64,000 nucleotides of DNA from Burkholderia sp052045245 (GCF_052045245.1 NZ_JBQEON010000002.1:62001-126000), one strand, 5' to 3'; counted from the stretch's first letter, positions 43,805 through 55,194 are shown. The notes: generated from the letters alone by a model not told the origin. Program-made: numbers and translations.

Positions 43805-44998
43805 TCAGTGGGCGGGCGCGGTGCGCGCCTGGTATTCGCGCGGGGTGCAGCCGAGTTCGCGGCGAAACACGGCATGCATGTACTGCAACGACGTGAAGCC
43901 GCAGCGGATCGCGACTTCCGCGCTCGATGCATGGCGGCCCGCGAGCAGTGCCTGCGCGGCTTCGAGCTTGTGACGCAGGATTTCCTGGTGGACGGTGCGC
44001 TGCAGTTCGCGCCGAAAGTGCTCTTCGAGCAGCGAGCGCGACACGCCGACATAGTCGGCGACCTGCTCGGTCTTGATCCCCTGGCACGCGTACTGGCGGA
44101 TGAAATGCCGCGCGCGCATCACGTGCGGGCTCGCGAGCGGCTGGTGGCGCGTCGATTCGAGCACGTTGATGCCGACCGGCGGCACGAGGATCCGCTGCCC
44201 GGGAAAGCGTGCGCCGCGCAGCATCCGGTGCAGCAGGTGCGCGGCGGTGCGGCCCATTTCCTCGGTGCCCTGGATGACCGACGACAACGGAATGCGCGTC
44301 AGCGTGCGGGTGAGCGGATCGTTGTCGATGCCGATGATCGCGACCTGTTCCGGCACCGCGATGCCGGCAATCAGGCAGGCCTGCAGCAGGTGCCGCGCGC
44401 GCGCATCGGTGACGGCGATCACGCCGACCGGTTTCGGCAGCGCGTGCAGCCAGTCGATCAGCTGCTCGATCGCGTGATTCCAGCCCGACGCGCTCGTCGA
44501 CAGCCCGCGGTAGATCGGCGCATCGAGCCCGTCCGCGCGTGCGAGCCGGTCGAACGCGAGCTCGCGCTGCTGCGCCCAGCGGTTCTCCTGCGCGACCGGC
44601 AGGCTGTACATCGCGAAATGCGCGAGCCCCGCACCGATCAGGTGCGTGTACGCCAGCGACACGAGCTTCGGGTTGTCCGTCGCAATATATGGGACATCGC
44701 GCGGATACTGCGCCGGATCTTCGTATGACGAACCGACCGCGACGATCGGCAGCGGCGAGCCGGCGAGCGCGTCGGCGACGGCCGGATCGTCGAAGTCCGC
44801 AATGATGCCGTCGCCGTCGAAGCGCTCGATGCCGGCGAGCCGGCAGCGGAAGTCGTCTTCGAGGAACAGGTCCCACACGACGCGCGTCGTGTGCAGGTAC
44901 TGGCCGATGCCGCTGATGATCTCGCGGTCGTAGACCTTGTTCGCGTTGAACAGCAGCGCGATGCGGTGCGGTGTCGGGGTAGAAGGGGCGCGGGTCAT
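43805..44998 (-). CDS. xylR: Xylose operon activator XylR (AraC type)
   Basis: Protein of 397 residues, close to the 392 of E. coli XylR. A LacI/GalR-like sugar-binding domain (IALLFNANKVYDREIISGIG; DVPYIATDNPKLVSLAYTHL; VAIIGIDNDPLTR) is fused to a C-terminal AraC double helix-turn-helix (TEQVADYVGVSRSLLEEHFR; AEVAIRCGFTSLQYMHAVFR). Fusion of these two modules is diagnostic for XylR. Binding of D-xylose activates the divergent xylAB-xylFGH genes. Confidence 0.92.
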   Translation of the reverse strand: MTRAPSTPTPHRIALLFNANKVYDREIISGIGQYLHTTRVVWDLFLEDDFRCRLAGIERFDGDGIIADFDDPAVADALAGSPLPIVAVGSSYEDPAQYPRDVPYIATDNPKLVSLAYTHLIGAGLAHFAMYSLPVAQENRWAQQRELAFDRLARADGLDAPIYRGLSTSASGWNHAIEQLIDWLHALPKPVGVIAVTDARARHLLQACLIAGIAVPEQVAIIGIDNDPLTRTLTRIPLSSVIQGTEEMGRTAAHLLHRMLRGARFPGQRILVPPVGINVLESTRHQPLASPHVMRARHFIRQYACQGIKTEQVADYVGVSRSLLEEHFRRELQRTVHQEILRHKLEAAQALLAGRHASSAEVAIRCGFTSLQYMHAVFRRELGCTPREYQARTAPAH

Positions 44999-45267
44999 CT
45001 CGGTCTCGGGGCGCGCGCCGCTCGGGCGTCGCGCCGTTGTCTCCGGGGCGCGCGGGCGGTGCCGCGCGGTGTTCTGGTGTCCGGCGATTGTAGGACGGAA
45101 CGCGCGCCGTGCGAGCGCGGCTGGCAAGAAACGTTAAGCGTGCTGCGCAATTTCGCAATTGCCGGGCGGCAGGCGCGCGGGCACGATCCAGCCAACCGGA
45201 TTCAGCCGCGTGCGTCGTCGCGATGCGATGCACGTTGCGCTGCAACAAGCACCTGCACGGAGACGCC
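44999..45267. promoter_or_regulatory. Divergent xylR-xylA promoter region
   Basis: A 269-bp gap. Visible elements are direct GCAATT repeats at 45147-45152 and 45155-45160 and a dyad GTTGC-GCT-GCAAC (45234-45246) 21 bp before xylA. These are candidate XylR or catabolite-control sites; I cannot identify the promoter hexamers with confidence. Confidence 0.4.
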
Positions 45268-46590
45268 ATGTCGTATTTCGAACACATTCCCGCGATTCGC
45301 TACGAGGGTCCGCAGTCGGACAACCCGCTGGCCTACCATCACTACGACCCCGCGAAGCGCGTGCTCGGCAAGACGCTCGCCGAGCATCTGCGGATCGCGG
45401 TCTGCTACTGGCATACGTTCGTGTGGCCGGGCCACGACATCTTCGGACAGGGCGCGTTTCGCCGCCCGTGGCAGCAGCCTGGCGATGCGCTCGAGCGTGC
45501 GCGGATGAAGGCGGATGCGGCATTCGAATTCTTCACCAAGCTCGGCACGCCGTTCTATACGTTTCACGACACCGACGTCGCGCCGGAGGGCGACAGCCTG
45601 CGCGAGTACGCGGCCAATTTCGCGCGGATGGTCGACTATCTCGGCGAGCGCCAGCAGGCGAGCGGCGTGCGACTGCTGTGGGGCACCGCGAACCTGTTCT
45701 CGCACCCGCGCTTCGCGGCCGGTGCCGCGACGAACCCGAACCCCGACGTGTTCGCATGGGCCGCGACGCAGGTCTGCCATGCGCTCGACGCGACGCACCG
45801 GCTCGGCGGCGAGAACTATGTGCTGTGGGGCGGCCGGGAAGGGTACGAAACGCTCCTCAATACCGACCTGAAGCGCGAGCGCGAACAGTTCGCGCGCTTC
45901 CTGTCGATGGTCGTCGAGCACAAGCACCGGATCGGCTTCACGGGCGCGCTGCTGATCGAGCCGAAGCCGCAGGAGCCGACCAAGCACCAGTACGACTACG
46001 ACGTCGCGACCGTGCACGGCTTCCTCGTGCAATACGGACTGCAGAACGAGATCCGCGTGAACATCGAGGCGAACCACGCGACGCTCGCCGGTCATTCGTT
46101 CCATCACGAGATCGCGAACGCGTTCGCGCTCGGCGTGTTCGGCAGCGTCGACGCGAACCGCGGCGATCCGCAGAACGGCTGGGACACCGACCAGTTCCCG
46201 AACAGCGTCGAGGAGCTGACGCTCGCGTTCTACGAGATCCTGCGCCACGGCGGCTTCACGACCGGCGGGATGAACTTCGACGCGAAGGTGCGGCGTCAGA
46301 GCATCGATCCGGAGGACCTGTTCCACGGCCACGTCGGCGCGATCGACGTGCTCGCGCTCGCGCTGGAGCGGGCGGCGGTGCTGGTCGAGAACGACCGGCT
46401 CGATGCGCTGCGCCGGCAGCGCTACGCGCAGTGGGACGACGCGTTCGGCCGCCAGATCCTGTCGGGCGGCTATACGCTGCAGGCGCTCGCGGACGATGCG
46501 CTTGCGCGCGGGGTCGACCCCCGGCATGCGAGCGGGGCGCAGGAGCGGCTCGAGAACATCGTGAACCAGGCGATCTACGGGCTGCGCTGA
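45268..46590 (+). CDS. xylA: Xylose isomerase (class II)
   Basis: Protein of 440 residues. Class II isomerase features: catalytic His in FYTFHDTDVAPEG, metal-binding acids in LIEPKPQEPTKHQYD and NIEANHATLAGHSFHHEI, and GGMNFDAKVRRQS. It converts D-xylose to D-xylulose in the cytoplasm. ATG at 45268 with GGAGACGCC upstream. xylB starts 4 bp after its stop, indicating a coupled operon. Confidence 0.95.
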   Translation: MSYFEHIPAIRYEGPQSDNPLAYHHYDPAKRVLGKTLAEHLRIAVCYWHTFVWPGHDIFGQGAFRRPWQQPGDALERARMKADAAFEFFTKLGTPFYTFHDTDVAPEGDSLREYAANFARMVDYLGERQQASGVRLLWGTANLFSHPRFAAGAATNPNPDVFAWAATQVCHALDATHRLGGENYVLWGGREGYETLLNTDLKREREQFARFLSMVVEHKHRIGFTGALLIEPKPQEPTKHQYDYDVATVHGFLVQYGLQNEIRVNIEANHATLAGHSFHHEIANAFALGVFGSVDANRGDPQNGWDTDQFPNSVEELTLAFYEILRHGGFTTGGMNFDAKVRRQSIDPEDLFHGHVGAIDVLALALERAAVLVENDRLDALRRQRYAQWDDAFGRQILSGGYTLQALADDALARGVDPRHASGAQERLENIVNQAIYGLR

Positions 46591-46594
46591 CGCC

Positions 46595-48079
46595 ATGTCC
46601 CTGACTCTCGGACTCGATCTCGGCACGTCCGGCGTGAAGGTCGTGCTGCTCGACCGCGACGGCGCGGTGCGCGCGAGCGCAAGTTGCCCGTTGACGGTGA
46701 GCCGGCCGCGGCCGCGCTGGTCCGAACAGGCGCCGCGCGACTGGTGGGACGCCGCATGCGGTGCGCTCGCCGCGGTCGTCGGCGAGGCCCGCGCGGCCGG
46801 CCTCGATCCGCGCGACATCGACGCGCTGGGGCTGACCGGCCAGATGCACGGCGCGACGCTGCTCGACGCGCATGGCGACGTGTTGCGCCCGGCGATCCTG
46901 TGGAACGACGGCCGCGCGGATGCGGAGTGCGCGGAACTCGAACGGCTCGCGCCCGCGCTGCGCACGGTGGCCGGCAACGTCGCGATGCCGGGTTTCACCG
47001 CGCCGAAGCTGCTGTGGGTGCGCCGCCATGAGCCCGACGTGTTTGCGCGCATCGCGACCGTGCTGTTGCCGAAGGACTATCTGCGCTACCGGCTGACCGG
47101 TGCGGTCGCCACCGATCCGTCGGATGCCGCCGGCACGCTGTGGCTGGACGTCGCGAAGCGCGACTACGACGACACGCTGCTCGCCGCGTGCGGGCTGTCG
47201 CGCACGCAGATGCCGGCCGTGTTCGAGGGCAACCGCGTGACGGGCACGCTGCTGCCGGACGTCGCCCGCGCGCTCGGGCTGCGCGAGATTCCGGTCGTGG
47301 CCGGTGGCGGCGACAACGCGGCCGGTGCGGTGGGGGTGGGGATCGTGCGGCCCGGCGATGCGCTGCTGTCGCTCGGCACGTCGGGCGTGTATTTCGCGGT
47401 GTCGGACGGATTTCGTGCGAATCCGGAATCGGCGGTGCACAGCTTCTGTCATGCGCTGCCCGCGACATGGCACCTGATGTCGGTGATGCTGAACGCGGCC
47501 GGCTGCATCGACTACACCGCGCGGCTGACCGGTTACGACGGCGTCGCGGCACTGCTCGCCGATGCCGAAGCGAACGCACGTGCCGGCCGCCCGTGGTTCC
47601 TGCCCTACCTGAGCGGCGAACGCACGCCGCACAACGACGTGAACGCGAAGGGGGTGTTCTACGGGCTCACGCCCGACACGCAGCGTGCGGATCTGGCGAA
47701 CGCGACGCTCGAAGGCGTCGGCTTCGCACTGCTCGACGGGATCGACGCACTGCATGCGGCCGGGCTCGCGCCCGAGCGCATCACGGTGATCGGCGGCGGC
47801 TCGCGCAGCGCGTACTGGACACAGATGCTCGCCGACCTGAGCGGCCGCGCGCTGACGCTGCGCGCGGGCGGCGAGGTCGGCCCGGCGCTGGGCGCCGCGC
47901 GGCTTGCGCGTCTCGCGCTCGAGCCGGATGCACCGCTCGACGACGTGTGCCCGCAACCGCCGATCGTCGCGGTGCGCGAGCCCGACTTCGGGCGGCACGC
48001 GTGGTATCGCGACGCGCGGCGTCCGACGTTTCGCGCGCTGTATCGCGCGCTCGAACCGGTGTTTGCAACGGGCGCGTGA
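46595..48079 (+). CDS. xylB: Xylulokinase
   Basis: Protein of 494 residues, FGGY carbohydrate kinase: LGLDLGTSGVKVVLLD phosphate-1 motif at the N-terminus, TGQMHGATLLD, the catalytic base region VVAGGGDNAAGAVG, and the GGGSRSAYWTQMLAD signature in the C-terminal lobe. It phosphorylates D-xylulose to xylulose 5-phosphate, feeding the pentose phosphate pathway. Four bp after xylA; an 87-bp gap then separates it from the transporter genes. Confidence 0.95.
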   Translation: MSLTLGLDLGTSGVKVVLLDRDGAVRASASCPLTVSRPRPRWSEQAPRDWWDAACGALAAVVGEARAAGLDPRDIDALGLTGQMHGATLLDAHGDVLRPAILWNDGRADAECAELERLAPALRTVAGNVAMPGFTAPKLLWVRRHEPDVFARIATVLLPKDYLRYRLTGAVATDPSDAAGTLWLDVAKRDYDDTLLAACGLSRTQMPAVFEGNRVTGTLLPDVARALGLREIPVVAGGGDNAAGAVGVGIVRPGDALLSLGTSGVYFAVSDGFRANPESAVHSFCHALPATWHLMSVMLNAAGCIDYTARLTGYDGVAALLADAEANARAGRPWFLPYLSGERTPHNDVNAKGVFYGLTPDTQRADLANATLEGVGFALLDGIDALHAAGLAPERITVIGGGSRSAYWTQMLADLSGRALTLRAGGEVGPALGAARLARLALEPDAPLDDVCPQPPIVAVREPDFGRHAWYRDARRPTFRALYRALEPVFATGA

Positions 48080-48166
48080 CGCGCCTGGTCGTGACTCGAT
48101 GCGGGCGGCCCATTCCGGCGGCCGTCCGGCATTCGTGACGTGGTTCCATAACAAGGAGTGGAGACA

Positions 48167-49195
48167 ATGAAATCCGTGACGCGTCGTACCGTATTGAGTT
48201 CGCTTGCCGGCGCCGCTGCGCTGGCGATCCTCGCGCTGGGCACGCCGCTCGCGCATGCGAGCAAGGACAAGCCCGAGATCGGCTTCTGCATCGACGACCT
48301 GCGCGTCGAGCGCTGGTCGCGCGATCGCGATTATTTCGTCGCGGCGGCGACGAAGCTTGGCGCGAAGGTGTCCGTGCAGTCGGCCGACGCGAGCGAGGAG
48401 CGGCAGATTTCGCAGATCGAGAACCTGATCTCGCGCGGCGTCGACGTGATCGTGATCGTGCCGTTCAACTCGAAGACGCTCGGCAACGTCGTCGCCGAAG
48501 CGAAGAAGGCCGGCATCAAGGTCGTGTCGTACGACCGCCTGATCCTCGATGCGGACGTCGACGCATACATCTCGTTCGACAACGAGAAGGTCGGCGAACT
48601 GCAGGCGCAGGGCGTGGTCGACGCGAAGCCGAAGGGCAACTACTTCCTGCTCGGCGGCGCGCCGACCGTCAACAACGCGAAGATGCTGCGCGAGGGCCAG
48701 TTGAAGGTGCTGAAGCCGGCGATCGACCGCGGCGACATCAAGGTCGTCGGCCAGCAATGGGTGCCCGAGTGGAGCGCGTCGACCGCGCTGCGCATCGTCG
48801 AGGACGCGCTGACCGCGAACAACAACAGGATCGACGCGATCGTCGCGTCGAACGACGGCACCGCCGGCGGCGCGATCCAGGCGCTGGCCGCGCAGCACCT
48901 GGCCGGCAAGGTGCCGGTGTCCGGGCAGGATGCGGATCTGGCCGCGGTCAAGCGCGTGATCGCCGGCACGCAGACGATGACCGTCTACAAGCCGCTGAAG
49001 CTGATCGCGAGCGAAGCCGCGAAGCTCGCGGTCGATCTCGCGAAGGGCACCAAGCCCGCGTTCAACGCGCAATACGACAACGGGAAGAAGAAGGTCGATA
49101 CGGTGCTGTTGCAGCCGACGCTGCTGACCAAGCGCAACGTCGACGTCGTCGTGAAGGACGGCTTCTACACCCAGGCCCAGCTGGCGAGCCAGTAA
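48167..49195 (+). CDS. xylF: D-xylose periplasmic binding protein
   Basis: Protein of 342 residues with a signal peptide (cut near AHA-SKD, about residue 32) and a ribose-family binding fold: IGFCIDDLRVERWSRDRDYF, RGVDVIVIVPFN, and the hinge-proximal DAIVASNDGTAGGAIQAL. Very similar in layout to E. coli XylF. AAGGAGTGGAGACA stands before the ATG at 48167; an in-frame GTG at 48158 was rejected. Delivers xylose to XylH. Confidence 0.95.
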   Translation: MKSVTRRTVLSSLAGAAALAILALGTPLAHASKDKPEIGFCIDDLRVERWSRDRDYFVAAATKLGAKVSVQSADASEERQISQIENLISRGVDVIVIVPFNSKTLGNVVAEAKKAGIKVVSYDRLILDADVDAYISFDNEKVGELQAQGVVDAKPKGNYFLLGGAPTVNNAKMLREGQLKVLKPAIDRGDIKVVGQQWVPEWSASTALRIVEDALTANNNRIDAIVASNDGTAGGAIQALAAQHLAGKVPVSGQDADLAAVKRVIAGTQTMTVYKPLKLIASEAAKLAVDLAKGTKPAFNAQYDNGKKKVDTVLLQPTLLTKRNVDVVVKDGFYTQAQLASQ

Positions 49196-49267
49196 CGGCG
49201 CGGCGGGCACCCTGCACGCGGCCGGCCCTGGCGCACGGCCGCGTGCCGATTGCGAGGCAATGAACGT

Positions 49268-50823
<1,556 letters not shown>

Positions 50824-50827
<4 letters not shown>

Positions 50828-52023
50828 ACACCGAACTTTCCTCTTCTTCCGCCGTGCCGCCGGACACCGATGCGCGCCGCACGCGCGGCCATCCGCTGCG
50901 CCAGGTCTTCGTGCGCTACAAGGTGCTCGCGCTGCTGTTCGCGGTCGCGGCGATCTGGGTGTTCTTCTCGGTGCTGACCGACGGCGCGTTCGTCACGCCG
51001 CGCAACGTGTCGAACCTGCTGCGGCAGATGTCGATTACCGGGATGCTCGCGTGCGGGATGGTGTTCGTCATCATCGCGGGCGAGATCGACCTGTCGGTCG
51101 GTTCGTTGCTCGGGCTGCTCGGCGGCGTCGCGGCGATCCTCGACGTCAATCGCCACTGGCCCGTCGCCGCGACCGTGCCGGCGGTGCTCGCGCTCGGCGT
51201 GCTGGTCGGGCTGTTCAACGGCTGGTGGTCGACCTACCGGCGCGTGCCGTCGTTCATCGTCGGGCTGGGCGGGATGCTCGCGTTCCGCGGAATCCTGCTC
51301 GGCGTGACGGGCGGCTCGACGATCGCGCCGGTATCCGACGGCTTCGTGTTCATCGGGCAGGGCTATCTGCCGCGCATGGTGGGCGACGGCCTCGCCGTGC
51401 TGCTGTTCGCGCTCGTCGCGCTGCTGGTGATGCGCCAGCGCGGCACGCGGCATCGCTACCGGCTCGCGGTCGCGCCGCTGTGGCAGGACGTCGCGAAGAT
51501 CGTGGGTGCCGGCGCGGTGCTGTTCGCGTTCGTCGCGACGCTCGACCGCTACGGCGGCATCCCGGTGCCCGTGCTGCTGCTGCTCGCGTTGCTGGGCGCG
51601 TTCTCGTGGATCGCGACGCAGACCGTGTTCGGCCGGCGCATCTATGCGGTGGGGTCGAACCTGGAGGCCACGCGGCTGTCGGGTGTCGACACCGATCGCG
51701 TGAAGCTCGCGATCTTCGCGTTGATGGGGCTGATGTGCGCGTTCGCGGGCATCGTCAACACCGCGCGCCTCGCGGCCGGCTCGCCGTCGGCCGGCACGAT
51801 GGGCGAGCTCGACGCGATCGCCGCGTGCTTCATCGGCGGCACGTCGATGCGCGGCGGATCGGGCACCGTCTATGGCGCGCTGATCGGCGCGCTCGTGATG
51901 GCGAGCCTCGACAACGGGATGTCGATGCTCGACGTCGACGCGTACTGGCAGATGATCGTGAAGGGCGCGGTGCTGGTGCTGGCCGTGTGGATCGACGTGG
52001 TGTCGCGGTCGAACCGGCGGTGA
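50824..52023 (+). CDS. xylH: D-xylose ABC permease
   Basis: Protein of 399 residues with about ten membrane segments; conserved AGEIDLSVGSLLGL and the EAA-like AIAACFIGGTSMRGGSGTV of the ribose-type permeases. Coupled to xylG by overlap. The last gene of the xyl operon; 33 bp separate it from the convergent LysR gene, with a short dyad TGCCGG/CCGGCA (52050-52066) at the junction. Confidence 0.94.
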
Positions 52024-52056
52024 GGAGGCGGGCGGGCGTGAGCGCCGCGTGCCGGT

Positions 52057-52959
52057 CTATCCGGCATCCGCCTTGATGAAATCGACGAACGCCCGCAGCG
52101 GCGCCGGCACGAAACGCCGCCCCGGATAGTACAGGTACGGCCCCGAGAACGGCCGCCACCAGCCGTCGAGCACGGGTTCGAGCGCGCCGCTCGCAAGCTG
52201 CGGACGAAGCCATTCTTCGAAAAGATGCACGATGCCGAGCCCCGCACAGGCGGCGTCGACGGCGAGATCGACGGCGCCGCCGATCTGCACGACGAGCGGG
52301 CCCGACGGGTCGACGCGGACCACTTCGCCATCGCGCTCGTACTCCCACGCCGGCATCGCGCCGCTCGCGAAGCGGCCGCGCAGGCATGCGTGATCGAGCA
52401 GGTCGCGCGGATGGGCGGGGCGGCCGCGCCGGTCGAGATAGGCGGGCGCCGCGGCGGTCGCGCAACGTTGCGAGCGAGGGCCGATCGGCACGGCGATCAT
52501 GTCCTGTTCGAGGCGTTCGTCGTAGCGGATGCCCGCGTCGCAGCCGGCTGCGAGGATATCGACGAAGCTTTCGTCAGCCACGACCTCGAGCCGGATTTCC
52601 GGATAGGCGTCGAGAAAGCGCGGGACGATGGACGGCAGCACGAGCCGCGCCGCGCTCATCGGAACGTTGAGCTTCAGCGTGCCGACCGGCTTCTCGCGAA
52701 ACGTGTTCACCACGTCGAGCGCCGCCTCCACCTCGCTCAGCGCCGGCGTGAGCCGCGCGAGCAGGCGCTCGCCGGCTTCGGTCGGCGCCACGCTGCGCGT
52801 CGTGCGGTGCAGCAGCCGCACGCCGAGCTGCGCTTCCAGCCGGCGCACCGCCTCGCTCAGGCCGGACGCGCTCGCGCCGATCGTTCGCGCGCCTTCGCGA
52901 AAGCCCTTCGCGCGCGCCACCGCCACGAACGCGTTCAGATCACCGAGATCGATTTGCAT
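52057..52959 (-). CDS. LysR-family regulator
   Basis: Protein of 300 residues, LysR architecture: wHTH (DLNAFVAVARAKGFREGART, SASGLSEAVRRLEAQLG, RTTRSVAPTEAGERLL) and effector domain with KLNVPMSAARLVLPSI and RFLDAYPEIRLEVV. This is the subgroup commonly found divergent from a short oxidoreductase gene. It is 100 bp from the aldo/keto reductase, which it probably regulates. Inducer unknown. Confidence 0.88.
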   Translation of the reverse strand: MQIDLGDLNAFVAVARAKGFREGARTIGASASGLSEAVRRLEAQLGVRLLHRTTRSVAPTEAGERLLARLTPALSEVEAALDVVNTFREKPVGTLKLNVPMSAARLVLPSIVPRFLDAYPEIRLEVVADESFVDILAAGCDAGIRYDERLEQDMIAVPIGPRSQRCATAAAPAYLDRRGRPAHPRDLLDHACLRGRFASGAMPAWEYERDGEVVRVDPSGPLVVQIGGAVDLAVDAACAGLGIVHLFEEWLRPQLASGALEPVLDGWWRPFSGPYLYYPGRRFVPAPLRAFVDFIKADAG

Positions 52960-53059
52960 TGTTCGCCTTTTCGTACAGGTCGTGCGGATTATGGCCGATT
53001 ATCGCGCAGCGCAACGCGGCGTAACCTGCGATTCACTCATTCGCTACAGGAGCGCGATC

Positions 53060-53935
53060 ATGTCCCCCATCGTTCAATCCGGCACGTTTTCCATCGCGGG
53101 CCGCCGCGTGCACCGCATCGGCTATGGCGCGATGCAACTGGCCGGGCCCGGCGTGTTCGGGCCGCCGCGGGATCGCAATGCGGCGCTCGCGGTGCTCCGT
53201 GAGGCTGTCGAAGCGGGCGTCGATCACATCGATACCAGCGATTTCTACGGTCCGCATGTGACGAACCAGCTGATTCGCGACGCGTTGCATCCGTATCGCG
53301 ACGATCTGCTGATCGTGACCAAGATCGGCGCGACGCGCGGCGACGACGGTTCATGGCTGCCGGCGTTCTCCGCCGAAGCGCTTGCGGCCGCCGTGCACGA
53401 CAACCTGCGCAATCTCGGTCTCGACGTGCTCGACGTGGTCAACCTGCGGATCATGTTCGACGTGCACGGCCCGGCCGAAGGCTCGATCGAGGCGCCGTTG
53501 TCCGCGCTGGCCGAACTGCGGCGGCAGGGCCTCGTGCGGCACATCGGGCTGAGCAACGTCACGACCGCGCAGATCGAGGAAGGGCGCCGGATCTGCGACA
53601 TCGTCTGCGTGCAGAACCATTACAACCTGGCACACCGGGACGACGACGAACTCGTCGATGCGCTCGCGCGCGACGGCATCGCCTACGTGCCGTACTTTCC
53701 GCTCGGCGGCTTCAGTCCGTTGCAGTCGGCCACCCTCGACGCGGTCGCGGCGCGACTCGGCGCGACGCCGATGCAGACGGCGCTCGCGTGGCTGCTGCGG
53801 CGCGCGCCGAACCTCCTGCTGATTCCGGGAACGTCGTCCGTCGCGCATCTGCGCGAGAATCTCGCCGCGGGCGCGGTGGTGTTGCCGGAGGACGCCGTGC
53901 GCGAACTCGACGCTGTCGTGTCCGCTCGCGGCTGA
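53060..53935 (+). CDS. Aldo/keto reductase
   Basis: Protein of 291 residues, AKR superfamily TIM barrel: GYGAMQLAGPGVFGP at the N-terminus, catalytic Asp and Tyr in DHIDTSDFYGPH, Lys in LIVTKIG, a central GLVRHIGLSNVT element and the NADPH-binding LLIPGTSSVAHLRENL near the end. AGGAGCG precedes the ATG at 53060. The usual catalytic His position is less obvious than in canonical members (VVNLRIMF). Divergent from a LysR regulator; substrate not predictable. Confidence 0.88.
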   Translation: MSPIVQSGTFSIAGRRVHRIGYGAMQLAGPGVFGPPRDRNAALAVLREAVEAGVDHIDTSDFYGPHVTNQLIRDALHPYRDDLLIVTKIGATRGDDGSWLPAFSAEALAAAVHDNLRNLGLDVLDVVNLRIMFDVHGPAEGSIEAPLSALAELRRQGLVRHIGLSNVTTAQIEEGRRICDIVCVQNHYNLAHRDDDELVDALARDGIAYVPYFPLGGFSPLQSATLDAVAARLGATPMQTALAWLLRRAPNLLLIPGTSSVAHLRENLAAGAVVLPEDAVRELDAVVSARG

Positions 53936-54021
53936 GGCCGGTGCGGATACCGTCCGGCACGCCGGCGGAACTGGCCGCCTATATCGGCCCGGCGCAGTGA
54001 AACGGCGTCGCAGCGGAATGG

Positions 54022-54141
54022 ATGACCCGTGGCAATGCAGCGCTTGAGGGATTTAAACCGATCGAGGTCCTCGACGTACAACCCGGCTACGATCGCGTTC
54101 GCGACATTCTCAATCGTGCGCAGTTCGGAGTCACCGCGTGA
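54022..54141 (+). pseudogene. Truncated Xre/MbcA-ParS antitoxin (C-terminal fragment)
   Basis: A 39-residue frame starting at 54022 ends four bases into the RES toxin gene. Its sequence (NAALEGFKPIEVLDVQPG, then YDRVRDILNRAQFGV) matches the C-terminal, toxin-binding DUF2384 half of RES antitoxins. Codons upstream are in frame back to a TGA at 53998, and no DNA-binding Xre half exists before that, as the aldo/keto reductase ends at 53935. The full antitoxin is about 140-150 residues, so more than two thirds is missing. It may still be expressed as a fragment; I record it as broken. Confidence 0.7.
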
Positions 54142-54611
54142 AGCTGTACCGACTCGCAAAAGAACGAATGGGTCACTATCTGGCCGATGATCTAAGCGGG
54201 AACGGTGCGGCGATTGCGGGAGGGCGTTGGAATCCGCGGGGCATGCGCGTCCTATACACCTGCTGCCATGCGTCGACATCGCTATTGGAGGCGTTGGTCC
54301 ATATGTCCGGGATCCTTCCGGCCGGGGGACTGTTCCTTGTGACGATCGAGGTGCCGGACGCGGTCTATGAGGCTGCGTTCGCACCGGCGCTTCCCGATGA
54401 CTGGGCGACCCTGTCCGAAGACCCGGTGTCGACGGCGCGAATCGGTCAGCCCTGGCTCGAACGAGGCGAACAATTGGCGATGCGTGTCCCGTCCGTTATC
54501 TGCCCGACCGATTTCAATCTGCTGTTGAATCCGTTGCACGCGGATTTTTCCGCGAGCGTGAACGTGATCAGCAAGGCGCCGTTCAAGCTCGACCCGTGGC
54601 TCTTTGGATAG
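54138..54611 (+). CDS. RES-family NAD+ phosphorylase toxin
   Basis: Protein of 157 residues, full length for the family. GTG start at 54138 overlapping the antitoxin fragment (GTGA). The RES signature is intact: R30 in GGRWNPRG, Y40 in VLYT, E51 in SLLEALVH and S119 in VPSVICPT, corresponding to the Arg, Tyr, Glu and Ser residues needed to degrade NAD+ in Pseudomonas RES. An intact toxin beside a truncated antitoxin implies low expression, a complementing antitoxin elsewhere, or a functional minimal antitoxin. Confidence 0.9.
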   Translation: MKLYRLAKERMGHYLADDLSGNGAAIAGGRWNPRGMRVLYTCCHASTSLLEALVHMSGILPAGGLFLVTIEVPDAVYEAAFAPALPDDWATLSEDPVSTARIGQPWLERGEQLAMRVPSVICPTDFNLLLNPLHADFSASVNVISKAPFKLDPWLFG

Positions 54612-54744
54612 CTGCGCGGCGCACCGGTCGCCGATCCAGGGCGGCCGCGGGAAGTGGTCGATCGGCGCATGGCGCCCGCACGACCAGCAACTACAAGGCA
54701 GAGGTGACGTACCGCCCGTCCGGGGCCGCGGCGGCGCGCGTGCG

Positions 54745-54915
54745 CTACGACCGGTCGCGGTTGCGCGCACGCGTCGCGCCGGTAATGACCGCGATGCCGA
54801 ACAGGATGACGGCCACGATCTCGATGACGTGCTGCGACACGTGCAGCGTCATCAATCCCCAGGCCACGCCGCCGATGAAAATGATCCAGCCGACCAGGTA
54901 GATAAACAGGGTCAT
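54745..54915 (-). CDS. Small two-helix membrane protein (56 residues)
   Basis: ATG at 54915 preceded by AAGGAGAAAACG, an excellent ribosome-binding site. The product has two hydrophobic helices (LFIYLVGWIIFIGGVAWGLM and IVAVILFGIAVITG) and a short basic tail RARNRDRS. It is too short for many gene finders but its codon pattern and site are convincing. Function unknown; it lies alone between the RES toxin and the phosphatase gene. Confidence 0.75.
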   Translation of the reverse strand: MTLFIYLVGWIIFIGGVAWGLMTLHVSQHVIEIVAVILFGIAVITGATRARNRDRS

Positions 54916-55194
54916 CGTTTTCTCCTTGTAGTTTTGGGTCATGTCGCCGGTTGCCTGGCGTGCAGAATTTACCGTGCACGGCTCGGTGGTCGACCGGGAG
55001 GCGCGCGATCGAGAGCGGCGCGCGGGTCGATTCGCCATCTCGAGGCAATCGGCAACCCTAAGTACAAGCACGTTTCGCGCCTGGTTTTCGCGTATGACGG
55101 GGCCGGAACGCGCGTGGCTCGCGCGTCATTTCGTCGATGGGCTTCCCGCTTCGTGCGCATGCAGCCCGACGCGTTCCATCAAGCGCTGTGCGTC

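Noticed and set aside
53941..54000. Short plus-strand tail ending GTPAELAAYIGPAQ-stop after the aldo/keto reductase
   Set aside because: It looks like a protein end, but has no start of its own; it may be debris at the deletion that removed the antitoxin's N-terminus. Not enough evidence for a gene.
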